A stretch of DNA of 64,000 nucleotides, from the NCBI RefSeq assembly GCF_017356035.1, contig NZ_JAFIQX010000001.1, positions 620,001 through 684,000 of the forward strand, written 5' to 3'. The notes beneath the pieces were generated by a model. The model was not told where the DNA came from. It saw nothing but the letters and a program-made list of their open reading frames with translations, and ran no database searches. Positions 25,972 through 34,487 of this stretch are shown in pieces. The position numbers and the translations under genes were made by a program. The stretch's first letter is position 1, and the number at the start of each line of letters is the position of its first letter. The stretch is from Longitalea luteola. Its GTDB lineage: Bacteria > Bacteroidota > Bacteroidia > Chitinophagales > Chitinophagaceae.

Positions 25972-25979
25972 TACCTTTG
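25972..25979 (+). promoter_or_regulatory. Putative -7 promoter box for the DUF2027-Smr gene
   Basis: TACCTTTG fits TAnnTTTG, 57 bp before the ATG. Confidence 0.55.
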
Positions 25980-26036
25980 CAGCTGAAAAAAATAAAAACA
26001 GCTATATGCTGTGATTTAGCAATCAAATAATTATCC

Positions 26037-27065
26037 ATGAAGTTTGAGGTAGGCGATAAGGTAGTGGTCATTCAGACCAATGAAGAAGGCGAAGTGATTG
26101 ATATTATTAATAATAAAATGGTTATGATAGACGTGCGGGGCGTGAAATTTCCCGCCTACGTCGATCAGCTGGATTTCCCATATTTCAAGCGTTTTACGGA
26201 AAAGAAGCTTTTTCCACCCAAAAAAGAGAAAAAGTTCATCGATGATCTGCCGCGGGAAAAGAAAAAGATCACCCAGCGGGTGGTTGATGGCGTCTGGATC
26301 ACGTTCATTCCCGTAACCGTAAATGATGAGTTTGGCGACGATATTGTGACCGAACTAAAGGTGCATTTGGTTAACCGGACGGAACAGGGCTATAAATTCA
26401 CGTACAAACTGACCTATTTCGGCAATGCAGACTTTGAACTGGTAAACCAGATCCATGCATTTGAAGATTTTTACCTGCATGACGTTCCGTTTGAGAACCT
26501 GAACGACAGTCCGGTCTTTGGGTTTGAGTTTTCACTGGTTACCCCTGATAAACATAAGGCCGACTATTACGAGGCTACGGTCAAGTTAAAACCGAAGCAG
26601 GTCTTTAACCGTATTGAAGAAGTTCGGAAGAAGGGGGAGGCCACTTTTTCCTATAAGCTGTTTGATGAGTATCCGCCCAGGCCGTACGAAGATAAGCCCG
26701 CAGGGCTTGATCTGTCGAGCCTCTCGAAAGCCGGGTTTAAAATATACGATGCCTCCAAAGTGCGGCAAAACCTGGAGCCTGCCAGGCAGGAGCTCGACCT
26801 GCATATAGAAAAGCTTACGCCGGCCTGGGAGTCGATGAGCAACCTGGAAATTTTGGCCTTACAGTTGAAGACCTTCGAAAAATATTTTGATCTGGCCATC
26901 GCGCATCACCAGCCCTGGTTGATCGTGATCCACGGGGTGGGCAGTGGCAAACTCCGCGATGAGATCCACGAGGTTTTGCGGCTACGGAAAGAGGTGAAGA
27001 GCTTCGCCAACCGTTATCATCCAGCATACGGGTATGGCGCCACGGAGATCTATTTTCAGTATTGA
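26037..27065 (+). CDS. DUF2027 / Smr-domain protein
   Basis: 342 residues. An N-terminal KOW/Tudor-like beta unit (FEVGDKVVVIQTNEEGEVIDI) is followed by the DUF2027 beta-sandwich (about 85-190). A C-terminal Smr domain has LDLHI (253-257) and HGVGSGKLR (299-307), the MutS2-type nuclease loop. Smr domains nick branched DNA or cut RNA on stalled ribosomes. The combination is common in Bacteroidota but its target is not known. It is a single gene with its own promoter. Confidence 0.87.
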   Translation: MKFEVGDKVVVIQTNEEGEVIDIINNKMVMIDVRGVKFPAYVDQLDFPYFKRFTEKKLFPPKKEKKFIDDLPREKKKITQRVVDGVWITFIPVTVNDEFGDDIVTELKVHLVNRTEQGYKFTYKLTYFGNADFELVNQIHAFEDFYLHDVPFENLNDSPVFGFEFSLVTPDKHKADYYEATVKLKPKQVFNRIEEVRKKGEATFSYKLFDEYPPRPYEDKPAGLDLSSLSKAGFKIYDASKVRQNLEPARQELDLHIEKLTPAWESMSNLEILALQLKTFEKYFDLAIAHHQPWLIVIHGVGSGKLRDEIHEVLRLRKEVKSFANRYHPAYGYGATEIYFQY

Positions 27066-27143
27066 TCCCCCGGCACCCTGAGGGGAAGACGTTTGCGCTA
27101 GCGGTAAATGAGCTCCTGCTTTATTGCAGGTTAAGTTTTTGTT

Positions 27144-27330
27144 GAAGGTGAATGGTGAATGGTCAATGGTGAATGGCTCGCGAAATTTAAACCCAATAAT
27201 GGATCTTACACCTCCAAATATTCAATGCCTTTAGCCTTCAGCCTTCCGCCTTCCGCCTTCCGCCTTCAGCCTTTAGCCTTCAGCCTTCAGCCTTCCGCCT
27301 TCAGCCTTTAGCCTTCCGCCTTTCGCCTAT
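27144..27330. repeat. Mixed spacer repeats: AATGGTGAATGGTC units, then CCTTCAGCCTTCCGCC units
   Basis: 27144-27178 holds five 7-bp GGTGAAT/GGTCAAT units ending at TCGCGA (27178-27183). 27224-27330 holds over a dozen 7-8 bp AGCCTTC/CGCCTTC units. No gene is seen between the Smr gene and rnpB. Confidence 0.85.
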
Positions 27331-27345
27331 CCCTTAACTATTTCG

Positions 27346-27353
27346 TAACTTTG
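27346..27353 (+). promoter_or_regulatory. Putative -7 promoter box for rnpB
   Basis: TAACTTTG fits TAnnTTTG and lies 6 bp before the 5' strand of RNase P helix P1, the right distance for transcription to begin at the RNA's 5' end. Confidence 0.7.
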
Positions 27354-27358
27354 CCATC

Positions 27359-27846
27359 AACTACAAACCGGGCTATCGCCTCGATTTATCGGGGAGGAAA
27401 GTCTGGACAGCATAGGGCAATGTACCGGTGAACAGCCGGGTCTTGTCCCGATAAAATCGGGATGGGAACAGACAGTGCCACAGAAAATTACAGCCTTCGC
27501 CCGCCAAAGCTTTGGCGGAGGTGGGTTTGTTCCGGCAAAGAGGGAAACCTCTTGAGCCGGAAGGGTGATGGTGAAAATGTGGGGTAAGAGCCCACGGTTC
27601 CGGCAGGTGACTGCCGGGAGGGGTAAACCTTGCATGCTGAAATGCCATGTATACCAGCGTTGAAGGGCGGCTCGTCCGATCCTTTCCGGGTAACCGGGGA
27701 GGAACGTTGGGTGGGTAGGCAGAATGATCCAGTCAGTAATGGCTGGACAAGATAAATGATAGCCTTATTCGTTGTTGCTTCCGGGCGGAATCCGCCGGTG
27801 AAGCTTCGGCGGATAATACAGAATCCGGCTTACAGGTTTGTAGTTT
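27359..27846 (+). ncRNA. rnpB: RNase P RNA (M1-type ribozyme)
   Basis: The conserved GAGGAAAGTCTGGACAG block (27394 on), ACAGAAAATTAC, GGGTAAGAGCCCA, CAGAATGATCC and the 3' ACAGAATCCGGCTTACAGG identify the RNA. Helix P1 closes exactly: AACTACAAACC (27359-27369) pairs with GGTTTGTAGTT (27835-27845), followed by a T-run. At about 488 nt it is longer than the usual 350-400 nt. The excess lies in three hairpins built from palindromes at 27446-27462, 27501-27518 and 27790-27814. It processes the 5' ends of tRNA precursors. Open frames across it on either strand are not genes. Confidence 0.93.
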
Positions 27847-27856
27847 CTTTTTTATA
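27843..27856 (+). terminator. T-run after rnpB
   Basis: P1 of RNase P RNA followed at once by TTTCTTTTTTAT can serve as an intrinsic terminator. Confidence 0.5.
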
Positions 27857-28328
27857 ATGCTTCCCTATATAGCGACGTTCCTGGCAAAAAGTAATTCTGG
27901 TTGCCCCAGGATTGCGAAGTAAGAAACAGGAAGTATGAACCAGGATATTACTTTTTTGATCTTTGAACATCACTTTATCCTCAAACCTGCATGCCGTCAG
28001 GCAGGCTTCGTACTTCTTACATCCTACTTCTTACTTCATATTCGCATTTATCCCCAATTCGTAATGTCTTACTGGTTGATAATAACAGTTGTAGCATTTC
28101 CTTTCCTTTCGGTAAAAAAAAATGGGCATTATTTTTGAATTTTTCCTCACACTTCCAATACGCACATCGTAACGTGCTTTCACCTTTGATAAGTCTGAAC
28201 ATCTAACTATTACCTTATCCTTACAGTGTGGCTGTTATTGAACGGCTATAAGTAACCGCTTTTACCAGTATTCCTATAATTCCCCTTAACCGACCGTAGG
28301 GCCTATTTGTAACCGTAAAATTCGCCTT
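27857..28328. other. Gap between rnpB and the OB-fold gene
   Basis: No convincing gene. 27914-27941 (GAAGTAAGAAACAGGAAGTA) and 28008-28040 (TACTTCTTACATCCTACTTC) are inverted arms. Between them is the imperfect palindrome CCTGCATGCCGTCAGGCAGG (27986-28005). A 67-codon frame from 27935 is made of these repeats and is not supported. The rest is AT-rich. Confidence 0.6.
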
Positions 28329-28730
28329 ATGAGGAACATCGTATTCACCCTTGGATGCGCTTTTGTAGCATTTCTGGCCGGTCTTTTAATTTATTTCTAC
28401 AGTAAACCCAGAAACCTGACATCAGAGACCGGTATTCCCATTACTGCGACTGAATTATATAGTCAATTCACTTCAGATCAATGTCAGGCTAACCAGGCCT
28501 ATTTGAATAAGGTATTGCAGGTTAGCGGACAGGTACTAACTATTAAGAATACACCGTATGCTGGCAGCATCGTTGTATTGTATACCGGCGATCCGGTATG
28601 CACTATCTCGTGCAGACTGGAAAAAGAACATCCTGTAACGGTAAAGCCCGGTGAAAAGATCACCATCAAAGGGATCTGTTCAGGATATATAAGTGATGTG
28701 GTACTCAGTAATAGTCAATTAGCTAATTAG
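28329..28730 (+). CDS. Membrane-anchored OB-fold (tRNA_anti-like) protein
   Basis: 133 residues. One N-terminal membrane segment (about 4-24, VFTLGCAFVAFLAGLLIYFY) is followed by a single OB-fold-like domain: AYLNKVLQVSGQVLTIKN, VVLYTGDPVCTISCRLEK and PGEKITIKGICSGYISDVVL. This matches the tRNA_anti-like family of small Bacteroidota proteins. The ligand is unknown; the fold name does not imply tRNA binding. It is a single gene. Confidence 0.75.
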   Translation: MRNIVFTLGCAFVAFLAGLLIYFYSKPRNLTSETGIPITATELYSQFTSDQCQANQAYLNKVLQVSGQVLTIKNTPYAGSIVVLYTGDPVCTISCRLEKEHPVTVKPGEKITIKGICSGYISDVVLSNSQLAN

Positions 28731-29124
28731 CTAATGTGATAATTTGATGATGTGATAATGTGATAATGAAATACAGGAAAATTACAATAATCAACATGTT
28801 TAGGGATAAATAGAAAATCCGCAAAAATGAAATTAATTATCGAATCATCGAATTATCACATTATCACATTGTGATTCGTACCCAACGCCAGTGCAAGGGG
28901 TGGGCGTCAGTACTCTTGACGACCCACCTTTGCCTGGCAACTATTGTTGATTTAATAATTCGATAATGTGATGATGTGATAATGAAAAACCGATCAGCTG
29001 ATTAGCTAATGTGCTGATGTGCTAATGAAAATAATTCAGTGAACATTATAATGTTTGAATAATTGAGGAATGCTTGAAATGGAGATCAATTAGCATATTA
29101 GCACATTAGCAAATTAGCAAATCA
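28722..29124. repeat. Two arm-loop-inverted-arm repeats (TGTGATAAT type) separated by a GC-rich hairpin
   Basis: Copy 1: left arm 28722-28770, AAATACAG at 28769-28776, right arm 28836-28872. A hairpin of 52 nt follows (28887-28938; GCCAG and GGTGGGCGTCA pair with TGACGACCCACC and CTGGC). Copy 2: left arm 28954-29026, right arm 29090-29124. No gene is present. Confidence 0.85.
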
Positions 29125-29745
29125 TCACATTATTCTTACTGCTATTCCCACCTGGATGTGATTTGATTTCCATTCATAACGGTCATCAATGTCGTTAACG
29201 TCAGATAATCCTTTATTGTAGCGGGCATAAAAGCCTACACTTCCTACATTCACCTGCGCCCCGATATTGGCGCTGATCTCACTTTTTTTCAATGCGTCCC
29301 GGCCGTTCTTTAACAGGTTTTCATCTTCAAAGATCATATAACTGTATTGTGGTCCGGCCAAGATGCTGAACGTTTTGTTGAAATTATATCGCACCAGTAG
29401 CGGTAAACTTACTGCACCCAGATTGATCTTTTCATTCGCGGCGCTTCGTCCGTAATTATTGTAATAGGTCATAAAATCGCCGGCTTTTTTATATTGCGAC
29501 CAGCTATATAATAACTCGGGTTGAATGGCCCAGTGTTTAGCGATATTGATCTCAACAAAACCACCCACCTGGAAGCCGGCAGAATATTTGTTCTGCACGC
29601 CATTTCCTTTAAGAGCGCCATAACTGGCATCGAGCTTGGGACCAAAATGAAATCGCTGTGCATCTGCAGTAGATGCAAGCAGCAAGGCGGCGCATACCAA
29701 TGTATATTTCATCATAATACGGAATCCGATAAAGGGCTTTTTCAT
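29125..29745 (-). CDS. Small outer-membrane beta-barrel protein (porin/PorT-like)
   Basis: 206 residues with a signal peptide (MKYTLVCAALLLASTADAQ). The mature chain alternates short strands: FHFGPKLDASYG, AGFQVGGFVEINIAKHWAIQPELLYSW, LPLLVRYNFNKTFSILAGPQYSYM and VGFYARYNKGLSDV, and ends in IQVGIAVRIM. This is the outer-membrane beta-barrel domain common in Bacteroidota. The start may be 29745 or the internal ATG at 29712; both give a signal peptide. The function is unknown. Confidence 0.8.
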   Translation of the reverse strand: MKKPFIGFRIMMKYTLVCAALLLASTADAQRFHFGPKLDASYGALKGNGVQNKYSAGFQVGGFVEINIAKHWAIQPELLYSWSQYKKAGDFMTYYNNYGRSAANEKINLGAVSLPLLVRYNFNKTFSILAGPQYSYMIFEDENLLKNGRDALKKSEISANIGAQVNVGSVGFYARYNKGLSDVNDIDDRYEWKSNHIQVGIAVRIM

Positions 29746-29779
29746 GTAACAGGATGTTTTGATAGAATAATGCTAAGCC

Positions 29780-29787
29780 CAAATGTA
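29780..29787 (-). promoter_or_regulatory. Putative -7 promoter box for the small barrel gene
   Basis: CAAATGTA on + reads TACATTTG on -, 34 bp before the ATG at 29745. Confidence 0.5.
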
Positions 29788-29875
29788 TTTAGCCGGCATT
29801 CATGGTAATCGTTATAATCTATCAATGCCCATAAATAATAGACAGGAAAGGAGATTGTTCCGATTACCACACTTC

Positions 29876-30195
29876 ATATTTACACTTTACACTTTACAGT
29901 TTAAAGTTCATAGTTCATGGTTACCAGTTGCTATTCACCATTGACCATTCACCATTGACCAATTGCCGGGGGCCGATATCTTTGACCAGCTTTTTTAATG
30001 GCATTTTAAATTGTTTTTTTTTTGTTGCCCAGGCAACCACTATCGTCATATTTACATCTGTAACTGTCTATTTTACATTTGTATGAATGTTGTACCCATT
30101 GCCAATTGTCGATAGTCTATTGCCAATTGACTTTTGCCGATTGGTTATTGCTGATTTATTTATACATTTACCAGAAGGGATAGATTGCTTGTATT
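29876..30195. other. Gap upstream of the sodium/solute symporter gene
   Basis: No gene. 29876-29967 carries TTACACTTTACAGTTTAAAG and ACCATTGACCATTCACC repeat units. A -7-like box TACATTTG at 30074-30081 could start the symporter message with a leader of about 115 nt that contains CCAATTG/CGATTGG words. Confidence 0.5.
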
Positions 30196-31767
30196 ATGAA
30201 TCATTTACCAACTGTAGATTTAACAATTATTCTCATCTACTTTGCGGCCATGATCGCCGTGGGAATATTTTTGAGCGGCAGGAATAAAGGATCAGAACAG
30301 TACACCGTAGCTTCCGGCGCCATACCGGGATGGGCATTGGGAATGTCGTTCTACGCTACTTTTTTAAGCGCCATTACTTTTCTGGGCGATCCGGGCAAAT
30401 CATTTGGCGCCAACTGGAATTCATTTGTATTCAGCCTGTCGATGCCGTTTGCAGCATTCATTGCTTCCCGGTTCTTTGTTCCGTTTTACCGCAACAGCGA
30501 AGCCATCAGCGCGTATACGCACCTGGAAGAACGGTTCGGTCCATGGGCCCGCACCTACGCCATGATCTGTTTTGTATTGATACAGCTGGCCCGCATGGGA
30601 ACCATTTTCTATTCCATTGCCCTTACCCTGAAAGCACTCACCGGCTATTCCATGCCGGCCATCATGATCACCACCGGCATTTGTATTATTGTATATACCA
30701 TGATGGGTGGGATGAAGGCGGTGATCTGGACAGAAGTGGTGCAGGCCGTGATTAAAACCCTGGGAGCTTTATTGATCCTTTACCTGATCGTTTCCCGGCT
30801 CGATGGTGGTGTTGATTATATCATCGAAACGGGGAAGGCCCACGATAAATTCAGTCTGGGAAGTTTTAAAGTCTCGGAATTTTCGATGTCAACTTTCTGG
30901 GTCATCTTTCTCTACGGCTTCTTTATAAACCTGAATAATTTCGGTATCGATCAGAATTACATCCAGCGGTATCACACCGCCCGCAACACCCGCGACGCCA
31001 GCCGCAGTATCTGGATGTGTGTGTGGTTTTATGTTCCGGTGAGCATGTTGTTCTTTTTTATCGGTACTGCTTTATATGCTTATTATCAACAGCATCCCGA
31101 TCTTATTCTGCCATTACAGCAACAGGTGTCGGCAGAAAAGAACATTGCCCTGGGCAACCTGACGCCGGCTGATTATGGCGACCGGGTACTGCCTTATTTC
31201 ATGCGCAACGAAGTGCCGCGTGGTTTATTGGGACTGATCATTGCCGCCATTTTATCTGCCGCCATGAGCACCATGAGCAGTGGCATGAACAGTTCGGCCA
31301 CCGTCTTTTTAAAAGATATCTACCTGCGGTATTTCAACAAGGATGCCTCTTCAAAAGTACAAATGCGGGTGTTGTATGTGGCTACAGCGGTTATGGGTGT
31401 ACTGGCCATCAGTTTCGGCATTGGCATGATCGGCGTAAAAAGTTTGCTCGATGCCTGGTGGAAACTGGCGGGTATCTTTTCAGGTGGCATCCTGGGATTG
31501 TTTTTATTGGGATTGCTCGCCAGGAAAGCCAGGAACATCGAGGCGGCCATTGCGGTCATTATCGGCGTGCTGGTGATCATCTGGATCACTTTTTCGCGCC
31601 AATTACCCGATAGCTATGCCTGGTTGCGCACCAACCTGCATGCAAACATGACCATCGTCATTGGAACGCTGACCATCTTTTTAACCGGCAAGTTCCTGGC
31701 AGGTTTGCGGTTGTTCGGCTCCGCCCAGGATGCTCCGGGCAAGCCGGCACAGAAAAACAGTCATTAA
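30196..31767 (+). CDS. Sodium/solute symporter (SSS family)
   Basis: 523 residues with about 13-14 hydrophobic segments. The N-terminus LTIILIYFAAMIAVGIFLSGRNKGSEQY, the GMSFYATFLSAITFLGDPG sodium-site helix, GGMKAVIWTEVVQAVIK and ILSAAMSTMSSGMNSSATVF are SSS family signatures. It imports an organic solute with sodium at the inner membrane. A DHDPS-type lyase gene lies 154 bp downstream, which suggests a sugar acid or amino-sugar acid as substrate; that is inference. Confidence 0.92.
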   Translation: MNHLPTVDLTIILIYFAAMIAVGIFLSGRNKGSEQYTVASGAIPGWALGMSFYATFLSAITFLGDPGKSFGANWNSFVFSLSMPFAAFIASRFFVPFYRNSEAISAYTHLEERFGPWARTYAMICFVLIQLARMGTIFYSIALTLKALTGYSMPAIMITTGICIIVYTMMGGMKAVIWTEVVQAVIKTLGALLILYLIVSRLDGGVDYIIETGKAHDKFSLGSFKVSEFSMSTFWVIFLYGFFINLNNFGIDQNYIQRYHTARNTRDASRSIWMCVWFYVPVSMLFFFIGTALYAYYQQHPDLILPLQQQVSAEKNIALGNLTPADYGDRVLPYFMRNEVPRGLLGLIIAAILSAAMSTMSSGMNSSATVFLKDIYLRYFNKDASSKVQMRVLYVATAVMGVLAISFGIGMIGVKSLLDAWWKLAGIFSGGILGLFLLGLLARKARNIEAAIAVIIGVLVIIWITFSRQLPDSYAWLRTNLHANMTIVIGTLTIFLTGKFLAGLRLFGSAQDAPGKPAQKNSH

Positions 31768-31921
31768 ATCCTCATTTTCAACGGACTTCAAAACCCTATT
31801 GGAAACACGATATTAAATCAATGGATTTTCCGCGATAATTGTCTGAAAAACAATATTTCCTTTTTAATTTTAATGGGCGGAAAGGCCTGACATTTTAAAC
31901 AACAAAATCAAAATAAGTCGG

Positions 31922-32890
31922 ATGGAAAAAAGATTTGTTCCGGTAATGATCACACCGTTCAACCTGAAGGCAAAGATCGATTTCGATATGGTGGAACGGC
32001 TGATTGATTTTTACCTGGCAGCCGGTGTAAGTGGTTTTTTTGCCAATTGCCTCAGCAGTGAAATGTACAGCATCAGTGAAGATGAGCGCCTGGAATTAAC
32101 CGCTCATATTGTGCGTTATGTGAATGGCCGCGTACCGGTGGTGGCTACCGGGTCATTTGGATTGACCATTGAAGATAAAGCCGAATTCAGTAAAAAGATC
32201 TATGATACCGGTATCGATGCGGTAGTGCTGATCACCGGCCATTATGCCAATGTGGATGATGGCGACGATGTGCTGTTGAAGCGGTTCGATAAAATGTTTT
32301 CTTTAACGCCGGACATACCGATGGGAACTTACGAATGCCCCGCGCCTTACAAGCGTATTTTATCGGCCGATGTGTTTAAGACGCTGCTGTCGACCGGCAG
32401 ATTGAAATACCATAAAGACACGAGCATTGACCTCGACAAAGTAAAAGAGAAACTGCAGATAGCAAATGTACCGGGCTTCGACTTTTTCGATGCTCATACG
32501 CCAAATGCGATGCACAGTTTGCAAATGGGTGCAAGAGGTATGTCTTCTATCAGTGGTAATTTTTATCCCGAAGTATTGGTGTGGATGTGTAATAACGCCA
32601 ATGATCCGGCCAAACAGGCGGACGTACAATGGCTGCAATCTGAGCTTACGAGGGTTGATCCGCTCATTCACCAGGCTTATCCGATGAGCGCCAAATATTT
32701 CCTGCAATTGCGAGGTTTACCGGTTCGTACCATCAGCCGGGCGTACGTGCAGGAGCTGACGCCGGCGCAGAAGGATGTATTGAAGGGCATTTATGACAGC
32801 TTTACCCAATGGTGCAGCCGGTTGAATATAACGCCGGTAGATACCCGCAGTATAATGGAACCTAAGATCTTACCCGACCCGGCTATTTAA
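31922..32890 (+). CDS. Dihydrodipicolinate synthase / N-acetylneuraminate lyase family protein
   Basis: 322 residues with the (beta/alpha)8 aldolase pattern. The Schiff-base lysine is K165 (KYHKDTS) and the catalytic tyrosine Y137 (TYECPAPYKR). The usual GTTGE pyruvate-binding loop reads CLSSEM, and the protein is longer than DapA (about 290). It is therefore more likely a lyase for a sugar acid than a lysine-pathway enzyme. The symporter upstream may deliver its substrate. The start ATG 31922 gives EKRFVPVMITPFN, the normal family opening. Confidence 0.88.
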   Translation: MEKRFVPVMITPFNLKAKIDFDMVERLIDFYLAAGVSGFFANCLSSEMYSISEDERLELTAHIVRYVNGRVPVVATGSFGLTIEDKAEFSKKIYDTGIDAVVLITGHYANVDDGDDVLLKRFDKMFSLTPDIPMGTYECPAPYKRILSADVFKTLLSTGRLKYHKDTSIDLDKVKEKLQIANVPGFDFFDAHTPNAMHSLQMGARGMSSISGNFYPEVLVWMCNNANDPAKQADVQWLQSELTRVDPLIHQAYPMSAKYFLQLRGLPVRTISRAYVQELTPAQKDVLKGIYDSFTQWCSRLNITPVDTRSIMEPKILPDPAI

Positions 32891-32985
32891 TTTCTGATTT
32901 TGAGATTTCGGGATTTTGAGATTTGCTCCCGGTTTACTTTCCGACAAATCTCAAAATCCCTACTTCTCTAAATTTCTATAAAGCG
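32891..32985. repeat. Arm-loop-inverted-arm repeat, GATTTTGAGATTTCGGG type
   Basis: Left arm 32891-32925, a short centre, right arm AAATCTCAAAATCCC from 32945. Confidence 0.8.
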
Positions 32986-32992
32986 CCCACCA

Positions 32993-33382
32993 CTATCGAC
33001 GGCGACTATTGTAGTAGTCTTTCTTCGCCTGCAGGATCTCTCTGTCACGTTCGATCTTCAGCGCATGTACCTGTTTGCGTCTTTCTTTCCTTGTCAGGCT
33101 TTCATCATGCCGCACCGACCAGATCCTGTCTTTATAATCCATCTGAATATCCTGTATTTCCAGATCCAGTTTACTGGGCCGTGAATGATAATAATATCCC
33201 GGAGGATAAGCATACCATGGATTATACCAGAAAGGAGAATAAGGCCCCCAGCCACCCAGTCCAACTCCTACCGCTACATGTGTTCGTGGATAAAACCGGG
33301 GTACAGGGCGTATCACCTTTTGGGCCGCTGCATGCAGCGTGATACCCAATGCAAAAATTGCTATTAATGATACCGTTTTCAT
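32993..33382 (-). CDS. Small secreted protein of unknown function
   Basis: 129 residues. The signal peptide is MKTVSLIAIFALGITLHAAAQ. A Gly/Pro/Tyr/Trp-rich stretch follows (GLGGWGPYSPFWYNPWYAYP). The C-terminal half is a charged helix (LDLEIQDIQMDYKDRIWSVR; LTRKERRKQVHALKIERD) ending in Arg residues. It is probably periplasmic or outer-membrane associated. I recognise no named family. Confidence 0.7.
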   Translation of the reverse strand: MKTVSLIAIFALGITLHAAAQKVIRPVPRFYPRTHVAVGVGLGGWGPYSPFWYNPWYAYPPGYYYHSRPSKLDLEIQDIQMDYKDRIWSVRHDESLTRKERRKQVHALKIERDREILQAKKDYYNSRRR

Positions 33383-33481
33383 CTTACAAATTTTTTATGT
33401 TACATCTGTAAGACGTCAAAAAGTACGCAAAGGTTAAAGGGACCAAATAAGTATAACGTTTCAATAACAAAAACGAAAAAC

Positions 33482-33668
33482 TGATTTCTGATTTCGAGAT
33501 TTTGAGATTTAGCGATTTTCTTGTGTTCAGCCAACTGAGAAATTGCAAAATCTCGAAATCTCGGAATCTCGGAATCTCGAAATCTCGAAATCTCGAAATC
33601 CGGAAATCTGTGTATTTCTAAATCCCGAAATCTCGAAATCCCGAAATCTCGAAATCCCGAAATCGAAA
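33482..33668. repeat. Arm-loop-inverted-arm repeat, GATTTCGAGATTTTGAG type
   Basis: Left arm 33482-33512, centre with TGTTCAGCCAACTGA (33524-33538), then over a dozen AAATCTCG/AATCTCGG units. The centre matches that of the repeat at 21657-21836. Confidence 0.88.
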
Positions 33669-33674
33669 ATTGTT

Positions 33675-34220
33675 TTATTTCCTGCCCAATGCGGCATTGA
33701 TGGGTGCCCGGTCGATATATTGTATGATCTCATCTATCTGATTCTCATTATTAAAGTGCATATCGGTGTGCACCCAGAATGTCAGCCGCGCCTTATTTTT
33801 ATAGGTTGCATTGACCTTTTGCCAGTGCAATAACCAGGTGCCCTTATTTTCACGGCCTTGTGGCTGATTCACGGTAACGGGAAGCCAGATGTCGTCGGTG
33901 AAGACCAGCGAATCGATGACTTTCATCCGGCGGTCTTTCCAGTACTTTAAAATGGCTGCCTTGCCCGCAAGGCTGTCGCCCGACGACCAGCGGTAAATGG
34001 CATTGTCGGCAAAATTGGTGGCCCAGCCGTCGATATCTCCACTGGCAAACTGGGACCAGGCTTTTTTGCCCATATCGATGTACTTCTGATCGGCAAATTC
34101 TACAGGGGGCGGATTTTTAGTTGATTCGCCGGCGACTACCGGTTCGGTGGCTTTTTCTGCTTCATTCTGGCAGGCTACGGCCATCATCAGGAACATCGTT
34201 CCTACAAAGATATTTCTCAT
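33675..34220 (-). CDS. NTF2/SnoaL-like lipoprotein
   Basis: 181 residues. A lipoprotein signal peptide ends at AVAC (Cys 17). The mature part has the NTF2-like cone-fold pattern: KKAWSQFASGDIDGWATNFADNAIYRWSSGDSLAGKAAILKYWKDR, then GTWLLHWQKV, ARLTFWVHTDMHFNNENQIDEIIQYIDRAP. Such domains bind small molecules or act as enzymes; no active-site pair is clear here. It is probably anchored in the outer membrane or facing the periplasm. Confidence 0.78.
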   Translation of the reverse strand: MRNIFVGTMFLMMAVACQNEAEKATEPVVAGESTKNPPPVEFADQKYIDMGKKAWSQFASGDIDGWATNFADNAIYRWSSGDSLAGKAAILKYWKDRRMKVIDSLVFTDDIWLPVTVNQPQGRENKGTWLLHWQKVNATYKNKARLTFWVHTDMHFNNENQIDEIIQYIDRAPINAALGRK

Positions 34221-34487
34221 AAATCAATTGTTTATGGTTATAAAATGGTTAGGACCTGTTGCGTAGAGCCTGGAGCGGGATTAAAAGGAAGAGGTAGCTG
34301 CTAATGTAGGGATAATGCTACAGTTGGTCAAAAAATTTGTAATGTAACCTGTTTGGAAAGAGCGATTTATGATCTTGATCAGGAAAACCGGCGCCGCCGC
34401 ATACTAAAATAAGCCGTGGGTCGTGTTTGCAATTCCATTTTTAGATTGTTATATTCACCTACAACATTGCTTAAAACCCCCTACCAT

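Noticed and set aside
27357-27648. Minus-strand open frames of about 90 codons
   Set aside because: They lie inside the conserved core of RNase P RNA.
27935-28138. 67-codon frame with PACRQAGF
   Set aside because: It is built from the inverted-arm element and the CCTGC palindrome; no coding signature.
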